Assembly (NCBI RefSeq): GCF_014650335.1
Contig: NZ_BMUT01000005.1
Location: forward strand, 95,003 to 159,002
Direction: 5' to 3'
DNA: 64,000 nucleotides
Source of the DNA: Streptomyces hiroshimensis
Lineage (GTDB): Bacteria > Actinomycetota > Actinomycetes > Streptomycetales > Streptomycetaceae
In this document: one piece after another, positions 9,917 through 18,322 of the stretch
Numbering within the stretch: the stretch's first letter is position 1
Layout: each line of letters starts with the position of its first letter
Notes under the pieces: model-generated
What the model saw: only the letters and a program-made list of their open reading frames with translations
The model's database searches: none
What the model was told of the DNA's origin: nothing
Position numbers and translations under genes: made by a program

Positions 9917-10225
9917 TCAGCCACCCGGAAGGTCGAGGTCAGTCTTGTTCAGCTCCTCGATGTTCACGTCCTTGAACGTGAGCACCCGCACCTGCTTCAC
10001 GAAGCGGGCCGGGCGGTACATGTCCCAGACCCAGGCGTCGGCCATCGAGACCTCGAAGAAGACCTCGCCCTGTACGGAGTGCACCTGCATCTCGTAGTCA
10101 TTGGTGAGGTAGAAGCGGCGCTCGGTCTCGATCACGTATTTGAACAGACCGACGACATCGCGGTACTCCCGGTAGAGCTTCAGCTCCATCTCGGTCTCGT
10201 ACTTTTCGAGGTCCTCGGCGCTCAT
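9917..10225 (-). CDS. DUF2469 family protein
   Basis: 102-residue protein of the actinobacterial DUF2469 family, highly conserved but of unknown function. The sequence is mixed and charged with a tyrosine-rich core (YREYRDVVGLFKYVIETERRFYLTND, split here only by family alignment), no signal peptide and no membrane helix, so it is cytoplasmic. The start at 10223-10225 (MSAEDLEKYETEME) follows AAGGGG. It is downstream of the Nudix gene in the sipZ-nudix-DUF2469 run on the minus strand. Confidence 0.93.
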   Translation of the reverse strand: MSAEDLEKYETEMELKLYREYRDVVGLFKYVIETERRFYLTNDYEMQVHSVQGEVFFEVSMADAWVWDMYRPARFVKQVRVLTFKDVNIEELNKTDLDLPGG

Positions 10226-10264
10226 GGCATGTTCCCCTTCAGCCGTGCGTCCCCCCATTGTGCG

Positions 10265-10798
10265 TCAGGCGCGCTCCGTCTCCAGGAGCACTGGCGTACG
10301 CGGGGGCCCCTCGTCGAGCAGCGTACGCAGCAGCCCGGCGAGCCTGGTCGGATACACCGTCTCACGGGTCGCGAGAAGTTCCCCGCAGGTCCACCAGCGC
10401 AGCCCCGTGACGCTGCGCCGCTCCAGTTCCGTCCCTCCGCCGGTCCACCGCCCGGGCTGCGCGGTGCGGGCCAGGAAGTACCGCTCGTCCTGGTTCCAGA
10501 GGCGGCCGTCGAAGGGGAAGGAACAGGTGCGGCGCCACAGGACGGGGCCCAGGTCGATCTCTGTGATCCCGGTCTCCTCGGCCAGCTCCCGGCGCGCCGC
10601 CTGCTCCCAGCTCTCGGCGCCCTCCAGGCCGCCGCCCGGGGTGAACCACCAGGTCGTCGTGGGGTCGCCCGGTTCGTAGCCGTGCATCAGCAGGATGCGG
10701 TCGTCCGGGTCGAGCAGGACGACCCGTGACGCCCTGCGCAGCTCACCGGCCCGGACGGATGTCTCCTCGGCCGTGCCGGCGGGCCCTTCTTCAGCCAT
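10265..10798 (-). CDS. Nudix hydrolase
   Basis: 177-residue Nudix hydrolase. The Nudix box spans about residues 65-87 with key residues intact (GGLEGAESWEQAARRELAEE then TGI), so it should cleave a nucleoside diphosphate linked to another moiety; the substrate cannot be read from sequence. A short N-terminal extension precedes the domain. Its start overlaps the sipZ stop by 8 bases, so it is translationally coupled to a signal peptidase, the arrangement known for the sipZ operon of S. lividans. Confidence 0.93.
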   Translation of the reverse strand: MAEEGPAGTAEETSVRAGELRRASRVVLLDPDDRILLMHGYEPGDPTTTWWFTPGGGLEGAESWEQAARRELAEETGITEIDLGPVLWRRTCSFPFDGRLWNQDERYFLARTAQPGRWTGGGTELERRSVTGLRWWTCGELLATRETVYPTRLAGLLRTLLDEGPPRTPVLLETERA

Positions 10799-11534
10799 GA
10801 GCGGGCACCTCCTCCCTGCGCCTCGGCGTCACGAAGCGCGCCACAGGCCCGTACGCCGCGCCGCCCAGGATGAGCACAGCGCCGACGGCCACGGCCGCCA
10901 GCACCAGGGGCAGTGGGCCGGGCTGCGAGGTGCTGTCCGGGAGGGCGGCGAACGACTCGGGTCTGTCCATCATGCCCCAGCCGTCCATGGGCCAGGCAGT
11001 GGCGTCCACGCGCGCCTTGACGGCGCTCCGGGGCACGGTGCCGTGGGAGGCGTCGGTGAGGTGCCCGCGGGAGTCCACGGAGTCGTTGCGGTGGTCTCCG
11101 AGCAGGAACAGCTGCCCGTCGGGGACGGTGGCGGAGAAGCCGGTGGGCGACGCCGGCCCCTCGGCCTGCAGATACGGTTCCTCGATCGGTTTGCCGTCGA
11201 CCGTGAGGCGGCCCCGGCTGTCGCAGCAGGCCACGGTGTCGCCGCCCGTACCGACGACCCGCTTGACCATCGGGGAGTCGCCCCAGACCTTGTCCTTGAA
11301 GACGACGATGTCCCCGCGCCGCACGTCGCCGCCGTCGATGCGCTGGGCGAGCACCCGGTCGCCCCGCCCGATGGTCGGGGCCATGGAGTCGGTGGGGACG
11401 GTGTAGGGCTGGTAGAGCAGGGCGCCCCAGACGAAGCCGCCGAGGAAGAGCACACAGCCGACGGCCACGGCCAGCCCGGACAGCACCCTGCCCGCGCGGC
11501 CGTGGCCGTCGTCCGTACGTCCTGCTGCGCTCAT
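10791..11534 (-). CDS. sipZ: Type I signal peptidase (SipZ-like)
   Basis: 247-residue leader peptidase with an N-terminal membrane helix (VLSGLAVAVGCVLFLGGFVWG), the nucleophile motif PTDSMAPTI, the general-base Lys in MVKRVVGTGGDTV, and GDHRNDSVDSRGH. A second helix near the C-terminus (LVLAAVAVGAVLILGGAAYG) makes it a two-helix form. It removes signal peptides outside the membrane. The fourth sip gene of the cluster, it has a 113-nt gap upstream, longer than between the other three, and is coupled to the Nudix gene, matching S. lividans sipZ heading a separate operon. Start chosen at ATG 11532-11534. Confidence 0.93.
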   Translation of the reverse strand: MSAAGRTDDGHGRAGRVLSGLAVAVGCVLFLGGFVWGALLYQPYTVPTDSMAPTIGRGDRVLAQRIDGGDVRRGDIVVFKDKVWGDSPMVKRVVGTGGDTVACCDSRGRLTVDGKPIEEPYLQAEGPASPTGFSATVPDGQLFLLGDHRNDSVDSRGHLTDASHGTVPRSAVKARVDATAWPMDGWGMMDRPESFAALPDSTSQPGPLPLVLAAVAVGAVLILGGAAYGPVARFVTPRRREEVPAHG

Positions 11535-11647
11535 CCCAGTGCTCCCGCCCCGCGTAGAAGATCGGACTCCGCATGCCCAGGGGCACGGGAACCGCACACT
11601 ACCGGGCGGTATGCAGGCGAGTCAGCCCCTCGGGAAGGCCGGTCCCG

Positions 11648-12661
11648 TCACCTCTTCGGCACGCTCGTCCGGGCCGCTCCCTGCGGGCCGGCCTGCGCGA
11701 CGAGCCTGCGCCGGCGCCACAGGACGAGCGGCACCGCACCGGCGAGCCCGAGAGCGGACGGGGCGGCTGCGGCAGCAGCGTTCAGCCCCGGCTGGTCGAA
11801 GGTGCCGGGGACACCGAGGAAGGACCAGCGGTTGATCGGCCAGGCGACCACGAAGGCACGGCCCACGACCTCGGACACGGGGACGAAGCCGTGGTCCTGG
11901 TTCGGGTGGTAGCGCGAGTCCAGCGAGTTCTGGCGGTGGTCGCCCATCACCCACAGCTTGCCCTTGGGCACCTTGATCGGGCCGAAGGGCTGGTCGTCGC
12001 ACGGGGTGTTGTCGGGGAAGAGGTAGTCCTTCTCCGACAGGGCCTTGCCGTTGACCTTGACCGGGCCGCCCTTCTGGCACTCCACGGTGTCCCCGCCGAC
12101 TGCGATGACGCGCTTGATGAGGTCCTTCTCCTCGGCCGAGGGCATGAGGCCGATGAAGCTGAGGACCTGCTGCACGCCGCCGCCCAGCGGGCCGGGCTGG
12201 GGCGTCTGGGTCTCATCCCCGAGCCAGTTGTCCGGGTCGTGGAAGACCACCACCTCACCGCGCTCGGGCTCGGCGCCGAACCACGGGGTGAGCTTGTCCA
12301 CCAGCACGCGGTCACCGCGCTGGAGGGTGTTCTGCATCGAATCCGACGGGATCGAGAACGCCTGCACCAGGAACGTCTTGATGAGCAGCGCGAGTACCAG
12401 AGCGATGCCGATCAGTATCGGCAGCTCCTTCCAGAAGGACCGCTGCTTCTTGGGCCCCGCACCGCGCGGGCTCTCCCCGTCCGCGTCCCCGTCCGGGCTC
12501 ACGTCTTCGCCATCCGTCCGCACCGGTCCGCCCGTAGCCTCCTGGGATGCCTGGGACATGGCCTCCGCCGGCCCGCCGGCCCCTGGCGACCCGTCAGCCT
12601 CCTCGGGCCGCTTCTCGGGCTCTTCGTGACCGGACCGCGCGCCGACCGCCAAGTCCCCCAC
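11648..12661 (-). CDS. sipY: Type I signal peptidase (SipY-like)
   Basis: 337-residue leader peptidase with a long charged N-terminal cytoplasmic region (about 80 residues, Glu/Asp/Gly-rich). It has an N-terminal membrane helix (ELPILIGIALVLALLIKTFL), Ser motif IPSDSMQNTL, Lys motif LIKRVIAVGGDTV, GDHRQNSLDSRYH, and a hydrophobic C-terminal helix before RRRRL. Start is GTG 12659-12661 with GAGAGGA 6 nt upstream; an earlier GTG two codons up is too close to that site. The gene overlaps sipX by 68 bp, an unusually long same-strand overlap, implying tight coupling. Confidence 0.9.
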   Translation of the reverse strand: MGDLAVGARSGHEEPEKRPEEADGSPGAGGPAEAMSQASQEATGGPVRTDGEDVSPDGDADGESPRGAGPKKQRSFWKELPILIGIALVLALLIKTFLVQAFSIPSDSMQNTLQRGDRVLVDKLTPWFGAEPERGEVVVFHDPDNWLGDETQTPQPGPLGGGVQQVLSFIGLMPSAEEKDLIKRVIAVGGDTVECQKGGPVKVNGKALSEKDYLFPDNTPCDDQPFGPIKVPKGKLWVMGDHRQNSLDSRYHPNQDHGFVPVSEVVGRAFVVAWPINRWSFLGVPGTFDQPGLNAAAAAAPSALGLAGAVPLVLWRRRRLVAQAGPQGAARTSVPKR

Positions 12662-13628
12662 ATCCACTCCTCTCGCTCCGCTCTCCACGCTGCGGGCCGC
12701 CGTACACACGATGCAGGCCCACCACTCCCATAACGAGCGGGAGTTCCGCAGGGGTCGGGAGCTGGATCAATCCTTGCTGATCCATGGAGGACACACTATG
12801 CGCCGAGCCGTGTGCTCGCGCCTCCGCCGACGGCGCGTCACCGACCGATGCGAAAGTGTCTCTTTCGGACAGCCGGTGCCAGTGGCCCAGCGGCCACGCG
12901 ATCACGACCGCACGGCCGACGACCAGCTCCTGCGGCACGGTGCCCTGCCCCGGCTCGTCCAGATGGAAGCGGGAATCAGCCGAGTTGGAACGATGGTCGC
13001 CCATCACGAAGTAGCGGCCCTGAGGCACCCGCACCGTGAAGTCGAGCTTCGAGGGGGCATTGTCGGGGTGCAGGTACGGCTCGTCGAGCGGCGTTCCGTT
13101 GACCGTGATTTTGCCGTTCTTGTCGCAGCACTTGACCGTGTCACCGCCGACACCGATCACACGCTTGATCAGATCCTGCTCGTTCGCGGACGGAAGCAGA
13201 CCGATGAAGGTCAGCAGCTGCTTGGCCTGTTTGACGCCCACGGGGTCGGGCCCGTTCGTCAGCTGCTCCCCGTCCAGCCAGCCGCCGGGGTCCCTGAACA
13301 CGATGACGTCACCACGCTGCGGCCGGGAGCCGAACCAGGGGGTCAGCTTGTCCACCAGGACGCGGTCGCCGATCCGGATAGTCTGCTCCATCGAGCCGGA
13401 GGGGATGACGAACGCCTGCACCAGAAACGTCTTGAACACCAGGGCGATCAGGAGCGCGACCGCTATGAGGATCGGCACCTCCTTGACCGCGGAGCGGCGC
13501 CGGCGCCGCTTGACCCGCCGCGCCGCCTTCCGCCGCGCCGCGCGGCCGCCCGTGGCGCTGCCCGCCCCCGCCGCTCCTGCATCCGCCGGACCCGCGGGGC
13601 CCGGCAGCGTGCGCCCCCTGCTACCCAC
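12594..13628 (-). CDS. sipX: Type I signal peptidase (SipX-like)
   Basis: 344-residue leader peptidase. The N-terminal region is Ala/Gly then very basic (RRKAARRVKRRRRR), followed by a membrane helix (VPILIAVALLIALVFKTFLV), IPSGSMEQTI (nucleophile Ser), LIKRVIGVGGDTV (Lys) and GDHRSNSADSRFH. The C-terminal tail after the catalytic domain is Arg/Gly-rich and lies in the 68-bp overlap with sipY. The GTG at 13626-13628 after GGGAGG overlaps the sipW stop by 8 bases; an ATG at 13685 would put 19 more residues inside sipW. Middle gene of a coupled sipWXY run. Confidence 0.9.
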   Translation of the reverse strand: MGSRGRTLPGPAGPADAGAAGAGSATGGRAARRKAARRVKRRRRRSAVKEVPILIAVALLIALVFKTFLVQAFVIPSGSMEQTIRIGDRVLVDKLTPWFGSRPQRGDVIVFRDPGGWLDGEQLTNGPDPVGVKQAKQLLTFIGLLPSANEQDLIKRVIGVGGDTVKCCDKNGKITVNGTPLDEPYLHPDNAPSKLDFTVRVPQGRYFVMGDHRSNSADSRFHLDEPGQGTVPQELVVGRAVVIAWPLGHWHRLSERDTFASVGDAPSAEARAHGSAHSVSSMDQQGLIQLPTPAELPLVMGVVGLHRVYGGPQRGERSERSGCGGLGGRRAVRSRRAREAARGG

Positions 13629-14466
13629 CCGGCCTCCCGCTCCGTCCGGCGGGCTTCCCCGTGTGGCCGGAGGCTGCGTCGGCATCCGGCACGCGCGCGT
13701 AGCCGTCGGGACGCTCCAGTGCGGTCATCCGTCCGAACGGCCAGCCGATCCAGTCGGCCCGCCCGACGACCCTGCTCACCGGCACCATGCCGCCGCCGGG
13801 CTCCCCCAGGTGGTCACGGGAGTCGCGGGAGTCGCCCCGGTGGTCGCCCATCACCCACAGCTTGCCGTCGGGGACCACGACGTCGAAGGGGGCGCGTGAA
13901 GGTGTATCGCCCGGGTAGAGGAAGGCCTCGTCCACCGGGTGACCGTTGATCTGCAGCCGGCCGCGCGCGTCGCAGCAGGTGACCCGGTCGCCCCCGACGC
14001 CCACCACGCGCTTGATGTAGACGGTCGCCGCGGGCCCCATGAGGCCGACGGACGAGGCCCCCTTACGGATCAGCGCCGCGGCCGGATTCTCCGCCGGCAC
14101 GTCGTGCACGAAGGAGTCGGTGCCGTCGAAGACGATCACATCACCCCGTTCCGGCTTGCCCCCGAAGCTGTAGGCGAGCTTGTTGACGAGCACCCGGTCC
14201 CCCACCCGGAGCGTGTTCTCCATCGACCCGCTGGGGATCAGGAAAGGCTGCACCACGTAGCTGCTGAGCAGCAGCAGGAAGACCAGGCAGAGTGTCAGCA
14301 GCACGCCCGCACGGCGCAGCGGGCCGCCGCCCCGAAGCCACGCCCGGGCGGCTTTGGCCCAGGCGGCCGGGGAAGCGGGAAAACGCGAGGAGCGCGACCC
14401 CTGCTCCGCGCCCTCTGCGGGGCGGGGAGAGCGGTCGCGCTCCGAAAGCTGTACGTCGGTGTCCAT
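13621..14466 (-). CDS. sipW: Type I signal peptidase (SipW-like)
   Basis: 281-residue leader peptidase, first of four in tandem. It has a short polar N-terminus, one membrane helix (GVLLTLCLVFLLLLSSYVVQ), IPSGSMENTLRVGD with nucleophile Ser, IKRVVGVGGDRV with the Lys base, and GDHRGDSRDSRDH. The C-terminal tail is hydrophilic, with no second helix, unlike SipZ. It follows rplS by 45 nt, so transcription may continue from the rimM-trmD-rplS unit. Paralogue letters follow the S. lividans sipW-X-Y-Z order and are inferred from position. Confidence 0.92.
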   Translation of the reverse strand: MDTDVQLSERDRSPRPAEGAEQGSRSSRFPASPAAWAKAARAWLRGGGPLRRAGVLLTLCLVFLLLLSSYVVQPFLIPSGSMENTLRVGDRVLVNKLAYSFGGKPERGDVIVFDGTDSFVHDVPAENPAAALIRKGASSVGLMGPAATVYIKRVVGVGGDRVTCCDARGRLQINGHPVDEAFLYPGDTPSRAPFDVVVPDGKLWVMGDHRGDSRDSRDHLGEPGGGMVPVSRVVGRADWIGWPFGRMTALERPDGYARVPDADAASGHTGKPAGRSGRPGG

Positions 14467-14511
14467 CGAGCCGAAAGCCTATCCGGCCAGGCGCGGACTC
14501 CGGACAGAAGC

Positions 14512-14862
14512 TCAGTTGTCGCGCTTCTCCTTGATCTTCGCGGCCTTGCCGCGGAGCTCACGGAGGTAGTACAGCTTGGCGCGACGGACGTCACCGCGGG
14601 TGACGAGCTCGACCTTCTCGAAGATCGGGCTGTGCACCGGGAAGGTGCGCTCGACGCCGACGGAGAACGAGACCTTGCGGACCGTGAAGGTCTCGCTGAT
14701 GCCCGCGCCCTGGCGGCGGATGACGACACCCTTGAACTGCTGGATACGGGAGCGGTTGCCCTCGATGACGCGGACGTGGACGTTCACGGTGTCGCCGGGG
14801 CGGAAGGCCGGGACGTCGGTGCGCAGCGACGCGGCGTTGACGTTGTCGAGCAGGGAGGACAT
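14512..14862 (-). CDS. rplS: 50S ribosomal protein L19
   Basis: 116-residue L19 at the subunit interface. It starts [20 protein letters not shown] at ATG 14860-14862 (GAGGA about 10 nt upstream), and contains the family [20 protein letters not shown] and [17 protein letters not shown]. It is last of rimM-trmD-rplS, followed directly by sipW, so ribosome and export genes are contiguous. Confidence 0.98.
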   Translation of the reverse strand: MSSLLDNVNAASLRTDVPAFRPGDTVNVHVRVIEGNRSRIQQFKGVVIRRQGAGISETFTVRKVSFSVGVERTFPVHSPIFEKVELVTRGDVRRAKLYYLRELRGKAAKIKEKRDN

Positions 14863-14932
14863 GTTCGTCTGCTTCCTCGCCGATGCCACAGGTCATCAGC
14901 GGAATTCGTACTGAAGTGGGGATGGTGCCGGA

Positions 14933-14959
14933 GCACAGGGCGAACGTCGTTCCCCCTGT
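14933..14959 (-). other. Imperfect inverted repeat between trmD and rplS
   Basis: 13-nt arms (14933-14945 and 14947-14959) match with one mismatch around a single central base. It lies in the 130-nt gap between trmD and rplS. As RNA it would need to open a few central pairs. It could be an attenuator or processing site adjusting L19 relative to TrmD, or a protein-binding site on DNA. Confidence 0.35.
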
Positions 14960-14992
14960 GGCAGGGGCGCACGCCGGGCGCAAGGCAACGGC

Positions 14993-15802
14993 TTATTCTT
15001 CCACGTCCGGGGCCACTCGCCCAAATCGGCCGTCGGGGCCGGGGCCCCAGCCCAGGATCGAGAGCATCTCGCGGTCCTTCTTGTCGAAGGCCGCGGGGTC
15101 CGCGCGCTCGATCAGATCGGGGCGGTTGCGCACCGTGCGCCGGAACGCCTCGTCGCGGCGCCACCGGGCGATCTTGCCGTGGTGGCCGCTGAGCAGGACG
15201 TCGGGGATGCCGCGGCCGCGCCACTCCGGGGGCTTGGTGTAGACGGGGCCCTCGAGGAGGTCGGCCATGGCGCCCGGGGCGAAGGAGTCGTCGCGGTGCG
15301 ACTCGGCGTTCCCGAGCACGCCGGGGAGCAGCCGCGCGATGGCCTCGACCATGACGAGGACGGGGGCCTCGCCGCCGGCCAGCACGTAGTCGCCGATGGA
15401 CACCTCGCGGACGTCGAGGCGGTCGCCGTACTCCTCGATGACCCGGCGGTCGATGCCCTCGTAGCGGGCAGGGGTGAAGACCAGCCACGGCTTCTCGGAG
15501 AGCTCGACCGCGAGCTCCTGGGTGAAGGGGCGGCCGCTGGGCGTCGGGACGACGATCACGGGCTGCCCCTCGCCCGACTCGATGACCGAGTCGAGGGCCT
15601 CGCCCCAGGGCTCCGGCTTCATGACCATGCCCGGGCCGCCGCCGTAGGGGGTGTCGTCGACGGTGTTGTGCTTGTCATGCGCCCACGCGCGCAGGTCGTG
15701 CACGCGGACGTCGAGCTGGCCCCGTGCGCGCGCCTTGCCGACGAGCGAGACGTTCAGCGGCTCGAGGTACTCGGGGAAGATCGTGACGACGTCGAGGCGC
15801 AT
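14993..15802 (-). CDS. trmD: tRNA (guanine-N1)-methyltransferase
   Basis: 269-residue TrmD of the SPOUT class, methylating G37 of tRNAs to prevent frameshifting. Motifs: [16 protein letters not shown] at the start, DDTPYGGGPGMVMKPEP, the trefoil-knot cofactor site (EVSIGDYVLAGGEAPVLVMVEA), and the SHRDDSF segment. The gene starts at ATG 15800-15802, which overlaps the rimM stop, so RimM and TrmD are translationally coupled. Confidence 0.98.
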   Translation of the reverse strand: MRLDVVTIFPEYLEPLNVSLVGKARARGQLDVRVHDLRAWAHDKHNTVDDTPYGGGPGMVMKPEPWGEALDSVIESGEGQPVIVVPTPSGRPFTQELAVELSEKPWLVFTPARYEGIDRRVIEEYGDRLDVREVSIGDYVLAGGEAPVLVMVEAIARLLPGVLGNAESHRDDSFAPGAMADLLEGPVYTKPPEWRGRGIPDVLLSGHHGKIARWRRDEAFRRTVRNRPDLIERADPAAFDKKDREMLSILGWGPGPDGRFGRVAPDVEE

Positions 15803-16509
15803 CAGGCGTCGCCCCGCTCGGAGCCGTTCCGGGAGCTGTCCCCGGAGCCGTGCTCGTCTGCGGAACGGTCCTCGGAACCGTCCTTGGAATCGCCCTCGGA
15901 GCCGTCCTCGGAGTCATCCGCGGAACCGTTCTCGGAACCGTTCTCGGGGCCCTGCCCCTCCTCCTGCTCCGCCTCCCGCGCGCTGGCGATCTCCGCCTCA
16001 TCGGAGTCGATCAGGCCCCGCGGCGGGTCGATGACGGCGCGCTGCTCGTCGAGGTCGATCTCCGTGACGATCTCGGAGACGAAGGGGATCATCGCTTCGG
16101 ACCCGTCGGGGCGCTCCACGATGAACAGATCCTGCGAGGGCAGGTGGGAGATCTCGGTGATCCGGCCGACGACCGTGCCGTCGACCGTGACGACCTCCAG
16201 GTCCATCAGCTGGTGGTCGTAGAACTCCTCCGGGTCCTCCGGAGTCTCCTCCGGATCCACCTCGGCGATGAGGAGGATGTTGCGAAGCGCCTCCGCGGCG
16301 GTGCGGTCGCCCACGCCCGCGAAGCGCAGCAGCAGCCGACCGCTGTGCACGCGGCCGGACTCGATGGTCAGCGGCCCCGCGGCGGCGGGGTCCGTGGCCA
16401 GGACGGCGCCGGGGCCGAGCCGGAGCTCGGGCTCGTCCGTGCGCACCTCAACGGTGACCTCACCCCGGATGCCGTGGGCGCGGCCGATCCTGCCGACTAC
16501 GAGCTGCAT
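15802..16509 (-). CDS. rimM: 16S rRNA processing protein RimM with acidic Ser-rich tail
   Basis: 235-residue RimM, a 30S assembly factor acting on the head domain near S19. Residues 1-90 are the RimM N-terminal barrel ([18 protein letters not shown]), and 95-170 the PRC barrel ([36 protein letters not shown]). Typical RimM ends near residue 175. Here a further 60 residues repeat Glu/Asp-Asn/Asp-Gly-Ser units ([20 protein letters not shown]), strongly acidic and probably disordered. ATG chosen at 16507-16509. It is first gene after a strong hairpin (16539-16574). Confidence 0.96.
   Translation of the reverse strand: MQLVVGRIGRAHGIRGEVTVEVRTDEPELRLGPGAVLATDPAAAGPLTIESGRVHSGRLLLRFAGVGDRTAAEALRNILLIAEVDPEETPEDPEEFYDHQLMDLEVVTVDGTVVGRITEISHLPSQDLFIVERPDGSEAMIPFVSEIVTEIDLDEQRAVIDPPRGLIDSDEAEIASAREAEQEEGQGPENGSENGSADDSEDGSEGDSKDGSEDRSADEHGSGDSSRNGSERGDA
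15862..15950 (-). repeat. Degenerate tandem repeat encoding the RimM acidic tail
   Basis: The DNA repeats variants of CCGTTCTCGGAA / CCGTCCTCGGAG about every 12-18 bases, encoding Glu-(Asn/Asp)-Gly-Ser units. Period and unit drift indicate expansion by slippage within the reading frame, all multiples of three. Confidence 0.7.
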
Positions 16510-16538
16510 GTTTCCTTCTCTGCTCTCCGTACGCGACA

Positions 16539-16574
16539 ACGGGCCGGGAAGGGCGCAAACCCTTCCCGGCCCGT
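16539..16574. terminator. Strong hairpin between khpA and rimM
   Basis: Perfect 15-bp arms (16539-16553 and 16560-16574, ACGGGCCGGGAAGGG and complement) with a CGCAAA loop. It lies 19 nt after the khpA stop and 29 nt before the rimM ATG. It probably ends or attenuates rpsP-khpA transcripts before rimM-trmD-rplS. Confidence 0.8.
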
Positions 16575-16593
16575 GCCGGTGCTCAACCGCTTC

Positions 16594-16833
16594 TCAGCGG
16601 ACCTGATCCACGTCGACAAGGTCGACGCGGATGCCACGGCCGCCGATGGCGCCCACGACGGTGCGCAGGGCACGCGCGGTGCGGCCGTTGCGACCGATCA
16701 CCTTGCCGAGATCGTCCGGGTGAACCCGGACCTCCAGCACGCGCCCGCGGCGCAGGTTGCGCGAAGCGACCTGCACCTCGTCGGGGTTGTCGACGATGCC
16801 CTTCACGAGGTGCTCAAGGGCCTCCTCGAGCAT
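16594..16833 (-). CDS. khpA: KH-domain RNA-binding protein KhpA
   Basis: 79-residue single KH-domain protein. The GxxG loop is read in VIGRNGRTARALRTVVGA, with the rest of the KH fold around it (VEVRVHPDDLGK). KhpA-type proteins bind single-stranded RNA broadly and in other Gram-positives affect cell division and translation. It sits 2 nt downstream of rpsP, the standard rpsP-khpA pair, and is followed by a strong hairpin. Confidence 0.95.
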   Translation of the reverse strand: MLEEALEHLVKGIVDNPDEVQVASRNLRRGRVLEVRVHPDDLGKVIGRNGRTARALRTVVGAIGGRGIRVDLVDVDQVR

Positions 16834-16835
16834 CC

Positions 16836-17270
16836 TCAGGCCTCGGTCGACTCAGCGGACTCGGCCTCCGCGGCCTCGTCCTTCTTCTCCGACTTCTTCG
16901 CCTTCGGGGTGATGGCCTCACCCTTCGCCTCGCCCGCGGCGCTCACGACGGCGTCGAAGAGACCGCTGTGGTCCTTCTTCGGCTCGGCGACGAGCATCGG
17001 GGCCGGGGCCGGCAGGCCCTTGAACTTCTGCCAGTCGCCGGTGACCTTGAGGATGGCCAGAACGGGCTCGGTCGGCTGCGCGCCGACACCCAGCCAGTAC
17101 TGGACACGCTCGGAGTCGACCTCGATGCGCGAGGGGTTCTGCACCGGGTGGTACAGACCGATCTCCTCGATGGCCCGGCCGTCACGGCGGGTACGGGAGT
17201 CGGCGATGACGATGCGGTAGTGAGGCGAACGGATCTTGCCCAGACGCTTCAGCTTGATCTTGACTGCCAC
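16836..17270 (-). CDS. rpsP: 30S ribosomal protein S16
   Basis: 144-residue S16. The GTG start at 17268-17270 opens [20 protein letters not shown] after AGGAGA; the open frame upstream is not homologous. The S16 core covers residues 1-85 ([33 protein letters not shown]). An actinobacterial Lys/Glu/Ala-rich tail of about 55 residues follows ([17 protein letters not shown]). First gene of rpsP-khpA. Confidence 0.97.
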   Translation of the reverse strand: MAVKIKLKRLGKIRSPHYRIVIADSRTRRDGRAIEEIGLYHPVQNPSRIEVDSERVQYWLGVGAQPTEPVLAILKVTGDWQKFKGLPAPAPMLVAEPKKDHSGLFDAVVSAAGEAKGEAITPKAKKSEKKDEAAEAESAESTEA

Positions 17271-17425
17271 GGGAGTGGTGTCTCCTGGTCTTGACGTGGT
17301 TGGGCACAACGAGATGCCACGTGGGGTTGCGGTACTCGGATGCCCGACGGACGCGCCAGCCGGAGGAGAGAGGGGTCCTATGCGACTGTCGAGTACAGCG
17401 TCCCATTGTGCCACACCCCTCCAGG

Positions 17426-18016
17426 TCAGCCGACCGTGACCGCCTCGGGAATCCGGAAGGGCTGCCCGCAGCCACCGCACATGATCGGCGCCTGGGCGAG
17501 CACGGAGGGCACGACCCGCACGTTCCGGCCGCAGTCGCACACCGCCTTGACGCGCACCCCGCCGCCGGACGAGCCGTGCCGTGCCGCCGGCCCGCGGAAG
17601 GTCCGCGAAGTGTCGGCGGTGGTGGCGACCGTGTGCGCCTTGAGGGCGCGCTGCAGTCTCTCGATAGTGGGGCGGTAGCGCTTGCGCGCCTCCGGGTTGA
17701 GCACGACCAGGGAGAAGCCGCTACTGGGATGCGGGTCTTCGCTGTGGTCGAGTCCGAGCTCCTCGGCGATCGCCAGGAACCGGCGATTGTGGTAGCGGCC
17801 TGCACGTGACGTGTCACGGACACCGCGGGCGGCCGCGATGCCGTGCACTGCCTCGTGCAGCAGCCGTTCGAAGGAGAGCTCGGCGCCGCATGCGGACGAC
17901 GACTCCCCGATCAGCGATTCGGGCGCGGCTAGATCCGGCAGCTCGGGGTGGTGCCGCTGAATGTCGGCCCACGCCTGCGCCAGCTCTGCGGCGAGAACAG
18001 GTGGTGTCGTGCTCAC
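17426..18016 (-). CDS. SprT-like zinc metallopeptidase-fold protein
   Basis: 196-residue cytoplasmic protein with a zincin HExxH motif ([14 protein letters not shown], about residues 72-85) and a further H/R-containing helix ([18 protein letters not shown]). A C-terminal zinc ribbon with two Cys pairs (CDCGRNVRV and MCGGCGQPF) follows. This order matches SprT/Spartan-type domains, which in eukaryotes cut DNA-protein crosslinks; bacterial substrates are not known. GTG start at 18014-18016 inferred from AELAQAW onset; an upstream hairpin (18039-18060) lies in its leader. No operon partner. Confidence 0.82.
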   Translation of the reverse strand: MSTTPPVLAAELAQAWADIQRHHPELPDLAAPESLIGESSSACGAELSFERLLHEAVHGIAAARGVRDTSRAGRYHNRRFLAIAEELGLDHSEDPHPSSGFSLVVLNPEARKRYRPTIERLQRALKAHTVATTADTSRTFRGPAARHGSSGGGVRVKAVCDCGRNVRVVPSVLAQAPIMCGGCGQPFRIPEAVTVG

Positions 18017-18218
18017 GTCGTGACAACGAGCAGGGGCGGCCCGGTGTTCCGATACCGGGCCATCCCAAATAATTTGCACGTACCAGTCAGTTTCACGCTC
18101 ATGCGTCCCGACGAGGGCGGGTGCGCAGATCTATGGAGAAGCCGCGCACCCGTTCGCAACCCGGGACGTACTGACTCATCAGTAAGCGCGCACACGGGGG
18201 CGTGCGCCCCTACGGACA

Positions 18219-18242
18219 GCGGGGCGCCCGAAGGCGCCCCGC
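18219..18242. terminator. proS terminator candidate
   Basis: Perfect 10-bp arms GCGGGGCGCC (18219-18228) and complement (18233-18242) around a CGAA loop, downstream of proS on the minus strand. A weaker stem flanks it at 18186-18206. Confidence 0.65.
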
Positions 18243-18292
18243 GGAGCGTGAACAGCGGCGGCATCGCGGCGAAGCCTGCCGCCCTGACGGTG

Positions 18293-18317
18293 CCGCACGG
18301 GGCGGGGCCCCGTGCGG
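18293..18317. terminator. proS-proximal inverted repeat built from the GCCCCGTGCGG word
   Basis: CCGCACGGGGC (18293-18303) and its exact complement (18307-18317) flank GGG. Located 30 nt past the proS stop. It is also an instance of an interspersed word seen elsewhere in the window, so terminator function may be secondary. Confidence 0.6.
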
Positions 18318-18322
18318 AAGCG

